A stretch of DNA of 64,000 nucleotides from Lewinellaceae bacterium (lineage in GTDB: Bacteria; Bacteroidota; Bacteroidia; Chitinophagales; Saprospiraceae). Both the position numbers and the translations under genes were made by a program. The number at the start of each line of letters is the position of its first letter. The stretch's first letter is position 1. Where the stretch lies: assembly GCA_016719605.1 (NCBI GenBank), contig JADJYW010000003.1, forward strand, positions 124,001 to 188,000. Reading direction: 5' to 3'. A model generated the notes under the pieces. The model was given only the letters and a program-made list of their open reading frames with translations. It was not told the DNA's origin and ran no database searches. Shown one piece after another: positions 1 through 8,383 of the stretch.

Positions 1-1670
1 ATATTCCAGCGCAGCCCAAGGGTAAACCAACGCGTATTGAGATCGCGGCCGGCATCCGCGCTGTTTTTGGTGCGCAGCAAAAAACGCGCCTCCCAAAACA
101 GGTTGTGCCGCCACTGCCACGAGGCATCCAGCCCCGCCAGCAAGGTGGTAGCCGATACGCCCTGACCAATCGTATTGCCGTATTCCTGCTCACGGCCGGC
201 ATTGCCGAGCAGGGGATTGCCGCCCCAGTTTTCGCCCAGACCGTCGTCCCCCATTTTGGCGTACAGCAGCCGGCCCGTGAGCAGCCAGCGCGGAGTCGGC
301 TGGTAGCGCGCAATACCGATAATTTCTCTGAAATTGGCCCACAACGGGTGCGCCAGCGGCTGATTGTAGTGCGTAAAACTGTTCAGCGAATCGAAACTGG
401 AATAGGTGTAGGGCCGCACGGCATTGAATTCCACCTGTACGTCGAGGTGATCCACCCCGAAAGCATTGACATATTTTAATCCCAACTGGGCGCCGAATTT
501 GTTGCCCCACCAACCGCTCTGCCCAGGTTTGAAAACCTCCGAAAAATAAAATTCATCTATCAGCAACTGCCCGTACAGCCGCACGCGGCGCAGCACATCC
601 CAGCGCGCATCCAGCCCGACCAGCACATTGTCGGGGCTGCCCAGCATGCCCTCCACACTGCGGTACAAAATGACGGGATTCAGGTACTGTAACTCAAATT
701 GCCGACTGCGGTTGAACACAGTAGCCTCGAAAAACCCGACCGCGAGGTTGGGCGTCACCCGAAGGCTCAGGTAGTGCGCCGCTACATATTTTTTGGGCAA
801 AATACTGTTCTGCGGCCGTGGCACAGCGGTGGAAATGGGGCTGAGTTCGAGAAACAGGTTTTGGTAGTGCAGCCGCCATACGCGGGTATTCAGTTTCAGG
901 AAATAAGTGAGGTTGCCGGCATCAGACAGGAACAACGACCGGTAGCCGTTTCCGATAAAATGCCTGCCGTGGCCGAGTTGCAGGCCGACATGTTTGGTAA
1001 TCTGAAACCCAATATGGGCGCTGGCAAGATTGAAATCGTAGCCGTCCCGGATGTCGAACGCCCTGCTGCGGTACGGCTTGTAAAAACCCGCACCCGGCAC
1101 CGCCTGGTAGTCGGCGATCCAGCGGTTGACGTAGTTCGGGAACCGTGCCTGCGTTTCGACCAGACTGGTGTAAAAAAATACCCGCCCGTCCACATCGCCG
1201 CGTACCTCCAGGCCGCGCTGATTGGCAAACAGGAGCGCGTTGTCGTCCTGTGCGCGGCCTGCAGCAAAGTGCAACATGGGGTTGGCCCGCAAGCGGAAAG
1301 CAGGGGTGTTTACTTCAAAAAGGTTGGCCGGCGTGCGAAAAAATCGCCCGAACAGGGGCTTGCGGGAACGTAACAGCAGCAGGCTGTCGGCCGGGAGCAG
1401 CCACTCGTTGTTGTCGTCGTACAGGTACTGGAGGTCGGCTCGGTCGAGTTTGGACAAGTTTTGTGCAGTCGTGTCCGCCCATCGGGCAAACGCCACCGCA
1501 TCGTCGCGACCGAATGGCCGCACTTCGGGATGAATAGGGCCACCGCTGTGGAGAATGCCAAGCCGGTCGAACAGGTGGTTTGCAGGGTGTTGCACCGGCA
1601 GGGTCGCCGGCTGCGCGGCGAGCAGCGCAGGCAATGCAAGCCAAACAAGAATTACGGACTTATGGAACAT
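1..1670 (-). CDS. RemB/Wzi-like outer-membrane beta-barrel protein (3' end cut by the window)
   Basis: The frame is open from an ATG at 1670 to the window edge, about 556 residues, and stops only a few residues short of an expected barrel end (last residues read ...LGLRWN). It begins with a signal peptide (MFHKSVILVWLALPALLAAQ). The rest is rich in alternating aromatic strands. A segment with LSPIS, KYVAAHYLSLR, FELQYLNPVILYRSVEG and LGSPDNVLVGLD recalls the capsule-assembly Wzi/RemB family of Bacteroidota; RemB is linked to gliding motility and Wzi to surface attachment of capsule. The gene starts 11 bp after the sbtA-like stop, so it is probably the last gene of an M48-sbtA-barrel transcript. 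The family call rests on remembered motifs and is moderately certain; outer-membrane location is likely. Confidence 0.65.
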   Translation of the reverse strand, partial: MFHKSVILVWLALPALLAAQPATLPVQHPANHLFDRLGILHSGGPIHPEVRPFGRDDAVAFARWADTTAQNLSKLDRADLQYLYDDNNEWLLPADSLLLLRSRKPLFGRFFRTPANLFEVNTPAFRLRANPMLHFAAGRAQDDNALLFANQRGLEVRGDVDGRVFFYTSLVETQARFPNYVNRWIADYQAVPGAGFYKPYRSRAFDIRDGYDFNLASAHIGFQITKHVGLQLGHGRHFIGNGYRSLFLSDAGNLTYFLKLNTRVWRLHYQNLFLELSPISTAVPRPQNSILPKKYVAAHYLSLRVTPNLAVGFFEATVFNRSRQFELQYLNPVILYRSVEGMLGSPDNVLVGLDARWDVLRRVRLYGQLLIDEFYFSEVFKPGQSGWWGNKFGAQLGLKYVNAFGVDHLDVQVEFNAVRPYTYSSFDSLNSFTHYNQPLAHPLWANFREIIGIARYQPTPRWLLTGRLLYAKMGDDGLGENWGGNPLLGNAGREQEYGNTIGQGVSATTLLAGLDASWQWRHNLFWEARFLLRTKNSADAGRDLNTRWFTLGLRWN

Positions 1671-1681
1671 CCCGTTGTTTT

Positions 1682-2644
1682 TCAACTACTTTGAATAATC
1701 AAAAAATATAATGGCATTCCCACGGTGATATTAAACGGGAAGGTAATTCCCAGCGCCATCGGAATGTACAACCCGGGATCGGCTTTGGGTGCTGCAAGGC
1801 GCATAGCCGCCGGCACCGCAATATAGGAAGCGCTGGCAGCAAGAATGGAAAAGATAAACCGGTCGCCCATGTCCGGCACAAACCACCCACTCAAAAAGGC
1901 TACGGCTGTGCCGTTGACCAGTGGCAGCAGAATAGCAAACAACAATGCAAACCATCCGTAGCGCAGAAACGCCGAAAACCTCCTTGCCGTCACCATCCCC
2001 ATTTCCAGCAAAAATATAGACAGGAAACCCTTGAAAATATCCGTGGTGAACGGTTTGATTCCCTCGGCTTGTTTGGTGTCGGCGACCAAGCCAATGACCA
2101 AACTACCCAGAATCATCAGTACGCTGCCGTTGGTAAACGAATGCCGCACGATATGCCCGATCTTGCCGGCACCGGGGGTATCGGTGCTGTATTTCATAAT
2201 CAGAATGACCCCCATGATCATGGCAGGCGATTCCATCAGAGCCATCACTGCTACCATATGCCAGCCGAAATCTATTTGTTGCGACTCCAAAAATGAAATG
2301 GCGGCAATCATCGTCACGGCACTCACGGAACCATACGCAGCGGCCACTGCGCCGGCGTTGACTGGCCCCATTTTCCGTTTCAGCAAGAAAAAAACATATA
2401 GTGGAATAACAGAAGCTATAGCCAGACCAAAAAGTATGGCCACCAGTATTTCTATGCCCAGGCTGCTGTGCGCCAGCTCCTGGCCGCCTTTGAATCCGAT
2501 CGAAAACAAGAGATAAAGTGAAATGAATTTGATTGTCGTCTCCGGAATCTCCAGGTCACTTTTCACCACAGCGGCTATGATCCCAAGTATAAAAAAGAGC
2601 AGCGTCGGATTGGTAAAATTGTAGATAAGTATCTGAAAATCCAT
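1682..2644 (-). CDS. Sodium-dependent bicarbonate transporter family permease (SbtA-like)
   Basis: This 320-residue protein has about ten hydrophobic helices. It matches the SbtA/DUF897 family in its opening (NPTLLFFILGIIAAVVKSDL), in the GxKGGxEL motif of an early helix (IGFKGGQELA), in YGSVSAVT near residue 105, and in the closing ALGITFPFNITVGMPLY. SbtA of cyanobacteria takes up bicarbonate with sodium; members in Bacteroidota are usually not characterised and may carry another anion. No PII-like SbtB partner gene is visible next to it. It lies 30 bp downstream of the M48 protease gene and 11 bp upstream of the barrel gene on the same strand, so cotranscription is likely. The family is clear, the substrate is inferred. 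Confidence 0.85.
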   Translation of the reverse strand: MDFQILIYNFTNPTLLFFILGIIAAVVKSDLEIPETTIKFISLYLLFSIGFKGGQELAHSSLGIEILVAILFGLAIASVIPLYVFFLLKRKMGPVNAGAVAAAYGSVSAVTMIAAISFLESQQIDFGWHMVAVMALMESPAMIMGVILIMKYSTDTPGAGKIGHIVRHSFTNGSVLMILGSLVIGLVADTKQAEGIKPFTTDIFKGFLSIFLLEMGMVTARRFSAFLRYGWFALLFAILLPLVNGTAVAFLSGWFVPDMGDRFIFSILAASASYIAVPAAMRLAAPKADPGLYIPMALGITFPFNITVGMPLYFLIIQSS

Positions 2645-2674
2645 TGTTTTTGCAGTTGTTTAGATGCGTTTATG

Positions 2675-3742
2675 TCAATGTGTCCGCTTTTTCAGTTCTG
2701 CCCAAATACGCTGCAACACCGCCGGTACCGTATCCCGGGCAATGTCGTTTGTTCGCTCGTTTTCAGCCGATTGAATCCGCTCTTCGATGGCCGGGTGTGT
2801 ACTGAGAAAAGAAGGAATCCCGGAGGAGTCGCCAGTGGCGGCCCCCATTTTCCGAAACAGATCGGGCATGCCCCGGCGCGGAATACCACTGCGTTCCAGC
2901 AGGCGCAAACCGTGTGCATCAGCCTCCATTTCGAGGCGGCGCGAGTAGGAAAGCCCGAGCAATTTGTCGCTCTGCCGAGCCACAATGCCGGACAGGCTGC
3001 CGTCGTCGCCAAGCAGGAGGGTGAAAAACAGGTTTCTGGCCAATTCCTGAAAAACCGCCCGGGTGGAATGGCGCAGTTGTACATGCGCCGCTTCATGCGC
3101 CAGCAATCCGGCTAATTGTTCCGGTGCGTCCATGATGGCAAGGATGCTGTCGAACACAACAATATGCCCGCCGGGCAGGGCAAATGCATTGACCACCGGC
3201 TCGTTTACCACCGTGATGCGCAGGTCGTAGTCGCCGCCAAAATGCAGGGAATCACAGAACTGCTGCACTTGCCGGGTGCGTACGGTATCCACGGTGTAGG
3301 CTTCTGTAAGCGAACGAAACCATGCCTCGCCGATCTGTTTTTCCGTTTCCGGCGACACGTTTCCAACGGCTTGTTCTGCTATGTATGGCGCCAGCCAGAA
3401 ATAGGCGGCCAACAGCGGCAACACCACCAGCACGAAAGCAAGCAAGCAACCTGACACGCCAATTTTATCAAAAAAAGAGCGCCGAAACAGTTTTTTACCC
3501 CCAAATCCTGCCTCCAGTGCCGGGGCAAAGCGCGGGTCCGGCACATCGAGAAACCACGAGCCATTTTGCAAAATCACCGAACCGTCGTCTACCAGCCGGG
3601 CTGAAGTCAGATCGGTGCGCGACCAGCGCCACGCTTCTGTTTCGGCGGTGATGTGCAGCGTGCCGGAGGTTATCCGCACCGTGACGGCCCGTTGGGTTTT
3701 GTCGGTTCGGTTGTGGAGGGTGGCTGGAAAGGTATTGGTCAT
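2675..3742 (-). CDS. M48 family zinc metallopeptidase, membrane-anchored
   Basis: From the chosen ATG at 3742 (MTNTFPATLH) the protein has about 355 residues. An N-terminal cytoplasmic-looking domain of about 100 residues is followed by one transmembrane helix (LLAFVLVVLPLLAAYFWLA). The M48 catalytic region then shows the zinc motif HEAAH in LLAHEAAHVQLRH, the third ligand region YSRRLEMEADAHGL, and a C-terminal FLSTHPAIEERI. M48 proteases of this kind act in envelope protein quality control. The frame can be extended to 3817, but that adds an unconvincing peptide and nearly reaches the divergent glycosyltransferase start. It is the first gene of a probable three-gene minus-strand unit. The class is sure, the substrate unknown. 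Confidence 0.9.
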   Translation of the reverse strand: MTNTFPATLHNRTDKTQRAVTVRITSGTLHITAETEAWRWSRTDLTSARLVDDGSVILQNGSWFLDVPDPRFAPALEAGFGGKKLFRRSFFDKIGVSGCLLAFVLVVLPLLAAYFWLAPYIAEQAVGNVSPETEKQIGEAWFRSLTEAYTVDTVRTRQVQQFCDSLHFGGDYDLRITVVNEPVVNAFALPGGHIVVFDSILAIMDAPEQLAGLLAHEAAHVQLRHSTRAVFQELARNLFFTLLLGDDGSLSGIVARQSDKLLGLSYSRRLEMEADAHGLRLLERSGIPRRGMPDLFRKMGAATGDSSGIPSFLSTHPAIEERIQSAENERTNDIARDTVPAVLQRIWAELKKRTH

Positions 3743-3819
3743 GGTTGTCGGTTGTTGGTGAAAAATCCGGCTGCAAAAAAAGCACAAGCAGAATTGCCGG
3801 AACCCATTTCCAGTCAATC

Positions 3820-3827
3820 TAATTTTG
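3820..3827 (+). promoter_or_regulatory. Candidate -7 box for the glycosyltransferase gene
   Basis: TAATTTTG is an exact match to the Bacteroidota -7 element TAnnTTTG, with a TTG at 3794-3796 at about the distance of a -33 element. It ends 10 bp before the ATG at 3838, so the transcript would have a very short or no leader. Confidence 0.35.
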
Positions 3828-3837
3828 AGCCGCCGTT

Positions 3838-4590
3838 ATGACCATCACCGTAATCACTGTTTCCCACAACAGCGCCGCCACCATCCGGGACACCCTGGAG
3901 AGCGTGCGCCAACAAACACACCCCACCGTGGAGCACATCGTGGTGGACGGCGCATCCACGGACGGGACGGTGGGCATCGTGCAGGAGTTCGGCCATGTCG
4001 CCCGGTTCATTAGCGAACCGGACCAGGGACTGTACGAGGCCATGAACAAGGGAATCGCCTTAGCTACCGGCGACGTGATCGGCATCCTCAATTCGGACGA
4101 CGTGTATGCCGGCCCGAACGCGCTGGCCCACATAGCGGATATGTTGAAAAAAACCGGCGCCGGGGCGGCGTACGCCGATTTGAACTATGTGCATCCGCGC
4201 GTGCTGCACCGCACCATTCGGCACTGGCGCTCCGGTGTATATGCCCGCGAGCAGTTCCGTTTTGGCTGGATGCCCCCCCACCCTACTTTTTTCGTCCATC
4301 GAAAACACTACGAGACCCTGGGCGGCTACGACACACATTTCCGCATTGCTGCCGACTACGAACTGATGCTGCGTTTTTTGTACAAAAACCACGTTTCCGC
4401 CTGCTACCTGCCCGAAGTGCTCGTGCTTATGCGCACCGGCGGCATCAGCAACGCCTCCCTGCGGCACCGCTGGCACGCGCACCGCGAAGATCGGCGGGCA
4501 TGGATCAAAAACGGCCTGCGGCCCGGCCTCTTTACGCACTGGCTCAAGCCGATACGGAAGATTCCGCAGTACTGGGTAGCCGGGCATTAG
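3838..4590 (+). CDS. Family 2 glycosyltransferase
   Basis: The 250-residue protein opens with the GT-A nucleotide-sugar fold: ITVITVSHNSAATIRDTLES, then VVDGASTDGT, ISEPDQGLYEAMNKGI and the metal-binding region GILNSDDVY near residue 85. Later motifs HPTFFVHRKHYETLGGYD and ADYELMLRF are typical of WcaE/WcaA-like GT2 enzymes that transfer a sugar to a polysaccharide or lipid-linked acceptor. There is no membrane helix. It is a lone plus-strand gene, divergent from the M48 protease; its last 47 bp overlap the 3' end of the convergent hydrolase gene. Whether it makes capsule, exopolysaccharide or glycoprotein glycan cannot be told. Confidence 0.9.
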   Translation: MTITVITVSHNSAATIRDTLESVRQQTHPTVEHIVVDGASTDGTVGIVQEFGHVARFISEPDQGLYEAMNKGIALATGDVIGILNSDDVYAGPNALAHIADMLKKTGAGAAYADLNYVHPRVLHRTIRHWRSGVYAREQFRFGWMPPHPTFFVHRKHYETLGGYDTHFRIAADYELMLRFLYKNHVSACYLPEVLVLMRTGGISNASLRHRWHAHREDRRAWIKNGLRPGLFTHWLKPIRKIPQYWVAGH

Positions 4591-5401
4591 CCGCCATCCA
4601 CCCCAGGGTAAACTGGAACACCTGTTCCTGCTCGGGTTCGTTGTGAATTTCGTGGAACAGCCCCGGCCATTCCCGGTAAGCGACGCTGCCCCCGAGCCGG
4701 CCGGCCAGTTCGCGCGTGGCAGGAGCCGACGTGATCCGGTCGGCGCTGCCGTGCTGGAGCAACAGGGGCAACGGCGACACCCCGGCGAAGTGGTTCAGCC
4801 AAATAGCCGCGTCCAGCAGGTGGATACCGGCGGCCACACTGAGTTGGTTGTGCACCAACGGGTCATTTTGGTACGCCTCCACCACCGCCCGATCGCGGGA
4901 GAGCAGATGTACGGCAAGGCCGTTGGGCAGGCGAAGCGATGGGGTGAAACGGCTCAGCACACGCCCGGCGAACACCTTCAGCAGCGGTGCCGGAAACGCC
5001 AGTCGCACCCACGGCGCCGTGGCGATGACGCCGCTGAGGTTGGGTTTTCGGCGCAGGAGGTAGTTCAGTACCAGGTTCCCGCCCATCGAATGTCCGTACA
5101 GAAAATGTGACACATCCGAGTATCGGCTCCGGGTTTCGTCCAGCGCCTGACCGATATCGTCCAGCAGCACATCCAGGTTTTTGGCGTGGCCACGCGCACC
5201 GGCACTCCGGCCATAACCCTGCTGGTCGTAGCCGACTACGGCCACATCCTGCGTATTGTACCAGCGCGCAAGGTGAGCGTACCGACCAACGTGTTCGCCT
5301 TGTCCGTGTACCAGCGTGAGCACGGCGCGCGGTTTTTTTACAGGCCAATGTGCGGCGCACAGGTGTATGCCTTCGGCGTTTGTCCAGTTCAGTTCCTGCA
5401 T
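4544..5401 (-). CDS. Alpha/beta hydrolase, monoacylglycerol-lipase-like
   Basis: This 285-residue soluble protein shows the serine-aminopeptidase/Hydrolase_4 pattern: LVHGQGEHVGRYAHLA near residue 35, DQQGYGRSAGARGHA, nucleophile elbow GHSMGGN (Ser of GxSxG) near residue 115, an acid in LQHGSADRIT, and the closing histidine in WPGLFHEIHNE. That completes a Ser-Asp-His triad. Members hydrolyse monoacylglycerols or lysophospholipids. The gene starts 3 bp after the stop of the OmpA-SPOR gene and is very likely cotranscribed with it. Its 3' end overlaps the convergent glycosyltransferase by 47 bp. The fold is certain, the substrate inferred. Confidence 0.88.
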   Translation of the reverse strand: MQELNWTNAEGIHLCAAHWPVKKPRAVLTLVHGQGEHVGRYAHLARWYNTQDVAVVGYDQQGYGRSAGARGHAKNLDVLLDDIGQALDETRSRYSDVSHFLYGHSMGGNLVLNYLLRRKPNLSGVIATAPWVRLAFPAPLLKVFAGRVLSRFTPSLRLPNGLAVHLLSRDRAVVEAYQNDPLVHNQLSVAAGIHLLDAAIWLNHFAGVSPLPLLLQHGSADRITSAPATRELAGRLGGSVAYREWPGLFHEIHNEPEQEQVFQFTLGWMAANARLPSTAESSVSA

Positions 5402-5404
5402 ATT

Positions 5405-6256
5405 TTAGTTGGAAAAGTATTGTTTTTCATCGTTCATAAAACCGGCAACGCGCGCATTCGGGAAGCCCAAACGCACTTTTTCCTGTAAAAACTGCTGCGC
5501 TTCGGGCAGCGTAAAAAACGTGCCGATGTAGTAGCAATACGGGCCGCCCGGCGCTTGCCGCAAAAAAACGGCGTCGAATTGGCGCAGCAAGGAGCTATTT
5601 GGAGCAACAGGTTTGTCGGCGCAAGCAATCTCGATTGTGTACCCGGCGAACGTCCGGGGAAGCGGTCGGGGTACCGGTGCCGGGGGAGCAGCCTGCCCGG
5701 CAGAACCCGTTTCCGGGCCGGGGGACATCGGCGCAGTCGGCATTTTCGGTACCGTCGGCTCTTGCACCGACCTGCCGGCGAGCGTCTGTCCGCCGAGTGC
5801 GAGCCAGGGCGCCCGGGCGGAGGAATCGGCCGAAAGGCCTTGCACCCGCAATTCCAGCCGGCGGTTCTGGCGCATTTCGGCATCGCTGCATCGCACGCCG
5901 CGTTTGCAGCGGTTAAGCAGTTGCGTTTCGCCGTAGCCTTTGGCTTTCAGGCGTTTGGCGGCTATGCCTTTTTTTGTCAAATAACTCCGAACCGCCTGCG
6001 CGCGCTGTTGCGACAGCCGCAGGTTGTACTTTCCGCTGCCGCTCGCGTCGGTATGCGCGCCGATCTCGACGGTCACCGCCGGGGCAGCCCGGAGCAAGGC
6101 GGCTACAGCATCCAGTTCGCGGGCCGACGCGGGCCCGATGGTTGCCTTGTTTGCCGAAAACTGAACATCGGACAACACCACCCGGAGCGTACCGGACGGT
6201 TGCGCCGCAGCCGCAAAAACAACGACGACAAGGGCTATGGTGAAGAAAAATTTCAT
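5405..6256 (-). CDS. OmpA-family protein with C-terminal SPOR-like domain
   Basis: Starting at the ATG at 6256 (MKFFFTIALVVVVFAAAAQ, a signal peptide) the protein has 283 residues. Residues about 30-140 form an OmpA peptidoglycan-binding domain with VTVEIGAHTDASGSGKYNLR, RAQAVRSYLTKKGI and NRRLELRV. A Pro/Gly-rich linker follows. The last 80 residues (GPYCYYIGTFFTLPEAQQFL and on) look like a SPOR-type peptidoglycan-binding fold. It probably anchors the outer membrane to the cell wall. The frame extends upstream to 6292, but a consensus promoter box lies at 6290-6297, which supports the 6256 start. A second protein with the same two domains in the opposite order is encoded at 28331-29044. Confidence 0.85.
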   Translation of the reverse strand: MKFFFTIALVVVVFAAAAQPSGTLRVVLSDVQFSANKATIGPASARELDAVAALLRAAPAVTVEIGAHTDASGSGKYNLRLSQQRAQAVRSYLTKKGIAAKRLKAKGYGETQLLNRCKRGVRCSDAEMRQNRRLELRVQGLSADSSARAPWLALGGQTLAGRSVQEPTVPKMPTAPMSPGPETGSAGQAAPPAPVPRPLPRTFAGYTIEIACADKPVAPNSSLLRQFDAVFLRQAPGGPYCYYIGTFFTLPEAQQFLQEKVRLGFPNARVAGFMNDEKQYFSN

Positions 6257-6289
6257 GTACAATTTGTTTTTGGGCCGACGGGCTTGCGG

Positions 6290-6297
6290 CAAAAGTA
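6290..6297 (-). promoter_or_regulatory. Candidate -7 box for the OmpA-SPOR gene
   Basis: On the minus strand the sequence reads TACTTTTG, an exact TAnnTTTG match, 34 bp upstream of the ATG at 6256. No clear TTG -33 element was seen. Confidence 0.45.
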
Positions 6298-6327
6298 CTA
6301 CGGCAGACTGAATCGGACGGAACGCAC

Positions 6328-6335
6328 TACTTTTG
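6328..6335 (+). promoter_or_regulatory. Candidate -7 box for fmt
   Basis: TACTTTTG matches TAnnTTTG exactly and ends 5 bp before the fmt ATG at 6341. Transcription would begin at or very near the start codon, giving a leaderless mRNA. No -33 TTG is obvious. Confidence 0.4.
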
Positions 6336-6340
6336 CTCCC

Positions 6341-7246
6341 ATGCGCATCGTATTCATGGGCACGCCCGATTTCGCCGTACCCGCTCTCGAAATTTTATTG
6401 GATAATGGCTACGACATTCCGGCCGTAATCACGGCGCCCGACAAGCCCGGGGGCCGCCAGGGTTTGCTGGAATCTGCCGTGAAAAAATTTGCCGCAAGCC
6501 GTGGCTTGCGGGTACTGCAGCCGGAAAAACTAAAAAACCCGGCATTTTTGGAGGAACTCCGCGCTTGTCGGGCCGACCTGCAAGTGGTGGTGGCCTTTCG
6601 GATGCTGCCCGAAGTCGTGTGGGCCATGCCGCCCCTCGGTACGCTCAACCTGCACGGATCGCTGCTGCCGAAATACCGCGGCGCGGCGCCCATCAACTGG
6701 GCCATCATCAACGGCGAACCGGAAACCGGCGTCACCACATTCCTCCTCCGCCACGAGATAGACACCGGCGACGTCCTGTTCCAGGAAAAAATGCCCATCG
6801 GCGAAAACGATACCGCCGGCGAGGTACACGACCGCATGATGGAACTCGGCGCCCGACTCGTCCTGCGCACCGTACAAGCCATAGAAACCGGCGCCGCCAA
6901 ACCCCTGCAGCAAACCGACACCGAGGCCACCCACGCGCCCAAAATTTTTACCGAAACCTGCCGGATTGCATTCGATCAGCCCACCAAACAGGTACACGAT
7001 TTCATTCGCGGCCTCAGCCCCTACCCGGCCGCCTGGACTATGCTGGACGGCAAAGTGCTGAAAATTACCCGCACCGAAAAGGAGCCGGCGCCACACCACT
7101 TGCCTCCCGGACAGCTCGTTACAGACGGAAGGAACTACCTGAAATTCAGTACGCTCGATGGTTTTGTGCAGGTGCTGGAACTCCAACTGGAAGGCAAACG
7201 CCGCATGGGTGTGCGGGACTTTTTGAACGGCCACAAATTTGCATAG
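6341..7246 (+). CDS. fmt: Methionyl-tRNA formyltransferase
   Basis: The enzyme formylates Met-tRNA(fMet) with 10-formyl-tetrahydrofolate in the cytoplasm. From ATG 6341 it has 301 residues, a normal length for the family. The N-terminal domain begins MRIVFMGTPDFAVPALE. The catalytic block contains LNLHGSLLPKYRGAAPINW (the Asn, His and SLLPxYRGAAP signature) and the catalytic Asp in HEIDTGDVLF. The C-terminal OB-like domain follows from about residue 210 (IRGLSPYPAAWTML). The frame is open upstream to 5555, but that part only shadows the OmpA gene. fmt is usually next to def in other bacteria; no def is seen here. A PorP/SprF-like gene follows after 117 bp. Confidence 0.97.
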   Translation: MRIVFMGTPDFAVPALEILLDNGYDIPAVITAPDKPGGRQGLLESAVKKFAASRGLRVLQPEKLKNPAFLEELRACRADLQVVVAFRMLPEVVWAMPPLGTLNLHGSLLPKYRGAAPINWAIINGEPETGVTTFLLRHEIDTGDVLFQEKMPIGENDTAGEVHDRMMELGARLVLRTVQAIETGAAKPLQQTDTEATHAPKIFTETCRIAFDQPTKQVHDFIRGLSPYPAAWTMLDGKVLKITRTEKEPAPHHLPPGQLVTDGRNYLKFSTLDGFVQVLELQLEGKRRMGVRDFLNGHKFA

Positions 7247-7363
7247 ATCGCCCTGCCACCCTTTTCCACTTTCCGCCCGAAGCCGACTTTTTTCCAAAAA
7301 GCAGCGGCAGCGCCCAAAAATACTTCTTTACCTTCGGGCTTTCCATCAATTCCGCTCTTGCTT

Positions 7364-8356
7364 ATGCCGATCCGTTTGGTTACACTGATTTTCCTGAGCG
7401 TCGCCACGTTGGCCGGGGCGCAAGACCTGCATTTCTCCCAATTTTACCACAACCCCTTGCACTTCGGGCCGGCCCAAACAGGCGCTTTCGACGGCGACCT
7501 GCGGGCCATGGCGTTGTACCGCAGCCAATGGAGCAGCGTACCGGTTTCGTACCGGACAATGGCACTTGGGGCCGACAAAAAGATACTGCAACGCGGCAAC
7601 AACACCCTGGCCGCCGGGCTGCTGGTGCAGCACGACAAAGCCGGCGACGGCGGCCTCACCTGGTCGCAGGTTGGCCTGTCTGCCGCCGTGGCGCATGCTT
7701 TGAACCCGCGGCACACCCTTTCGGTGGGCTTCGGCGCAGGCATGGCGCAGCGACGGTTCGATATTTCCGGACTAAAATTCCGCAACCAATGGACAGGCGA
7801 CGTATTCGACCCGGCATTGCCCACCAAAGAAACTTTTGAACAAACCTCCGGCCTGCTTCCCACGTTGTCGGCGGGCATAAACTGGCGTTTTTCCATGCCT
7901 GATTTGCGCACGGGCGCCAACGTGGGCATCGGCGCATTCCATCTGAACCGCCCCTCGGTTGGTTTTCGCGACAATACCCGCGAGCCGCTGCCCATGCGCC
8001 TGGCGCTGAGTGTACATTCCACCATTCGGCTAAACCAAAACCTCGATCTTGTCGTTTTTGGCGGCGCCTGGCAAATGGGCGAGGCGCAGGAAATTCTGGC
8101 CGGCGGCGGTGCGCGGATGTGGCTGACCCCGAACGAGACCGCCCTGCGCTTCACGGTAGCCACCCGGTTGGGCGATGCCGTGATTCCGGCTCTGCAATAC
8201 GAGTTCGGCGACTGGACGGTTGGCCTCAGTTACGACTGGAACATTTCCGATTTCGAGGCGGCCACACGCGGCAGAGGCGGCGTGGAAGTTGCCGTGGTTT
8301 ATCGTTCCCTGCCTGTCCCCCCCGTGAAAACCTTCAAGTCCTGCCCGATCTTTTGA
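7364..8356 (+). CDS. PorP/SprF family type IX secretion system membrane protein
   Basis: The protein has a signal peptide (MPIRLVTLIFLSVATLAGAQ) and then the family hallmark QDLHFSQFYHNPLHFGPAQT. A beta-rich barrel follows and ends CPIF, as many PorP/SprF proteins do. The family includes PorP and SprF, outer-membrane components or cargo-specific partners of type IX secretion. A TTG six bases upstream could also start it; the ATG at 7364 was preferred. The next gene, 27 bp on, is a PorE-like OmpA protein, the usual neighbour. Because the window also holds SprB-repeat adhesins, this pair may serve their export or anchoring (inference). Confidence 0.9.
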   Translation: MPIRLVTLIFLSVATLAGAQDLHFSQFYHNPLHFGPAQTGAFDGDLRAMALYRSQWSSVPVSYRTMALGADKKILQRGNNTLAAGLLVQHDKAGDGGLTWSQVGLSAAVAHALNPRHTLSVGFGAGMAQRRFDISGLKFRNQWTGDVFDPALPTKETFEQTSGLLPTLSAGINWRFSMPDLRTGANVGIGAFHLNRPSVGFRDNTREPLPMRLALSVHSTIRLNQNLDLVVFGGAWQMGEAQEILAGGGARMWLTPNETALRFTVATRLGDAVIPALQYEFGDWTVGLSYDWNISDFEAATRGRGGVEVAVVYRSLPVPPVKTFKSCPIF

Positions 8357-8383
8357 TCGCGCAGCAAACACAAAATCAGGAAG

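Noticed and set aside
5555..6340. N-terminal extension of fmt to 5555
   Set aside because: The extension is antisense to the OmpA-SPOR gene, and the protein starts with the canonical Fmt N-terminus at 6341.
7276..7340. Inverted pair GCCCGAAG/CTTCGGGC between fmt and the PorP/SprF-like gene
   Set aside because: The arms are 8 bp and about 49 bp apart with no T-run; chance is likely and no function can be supported.
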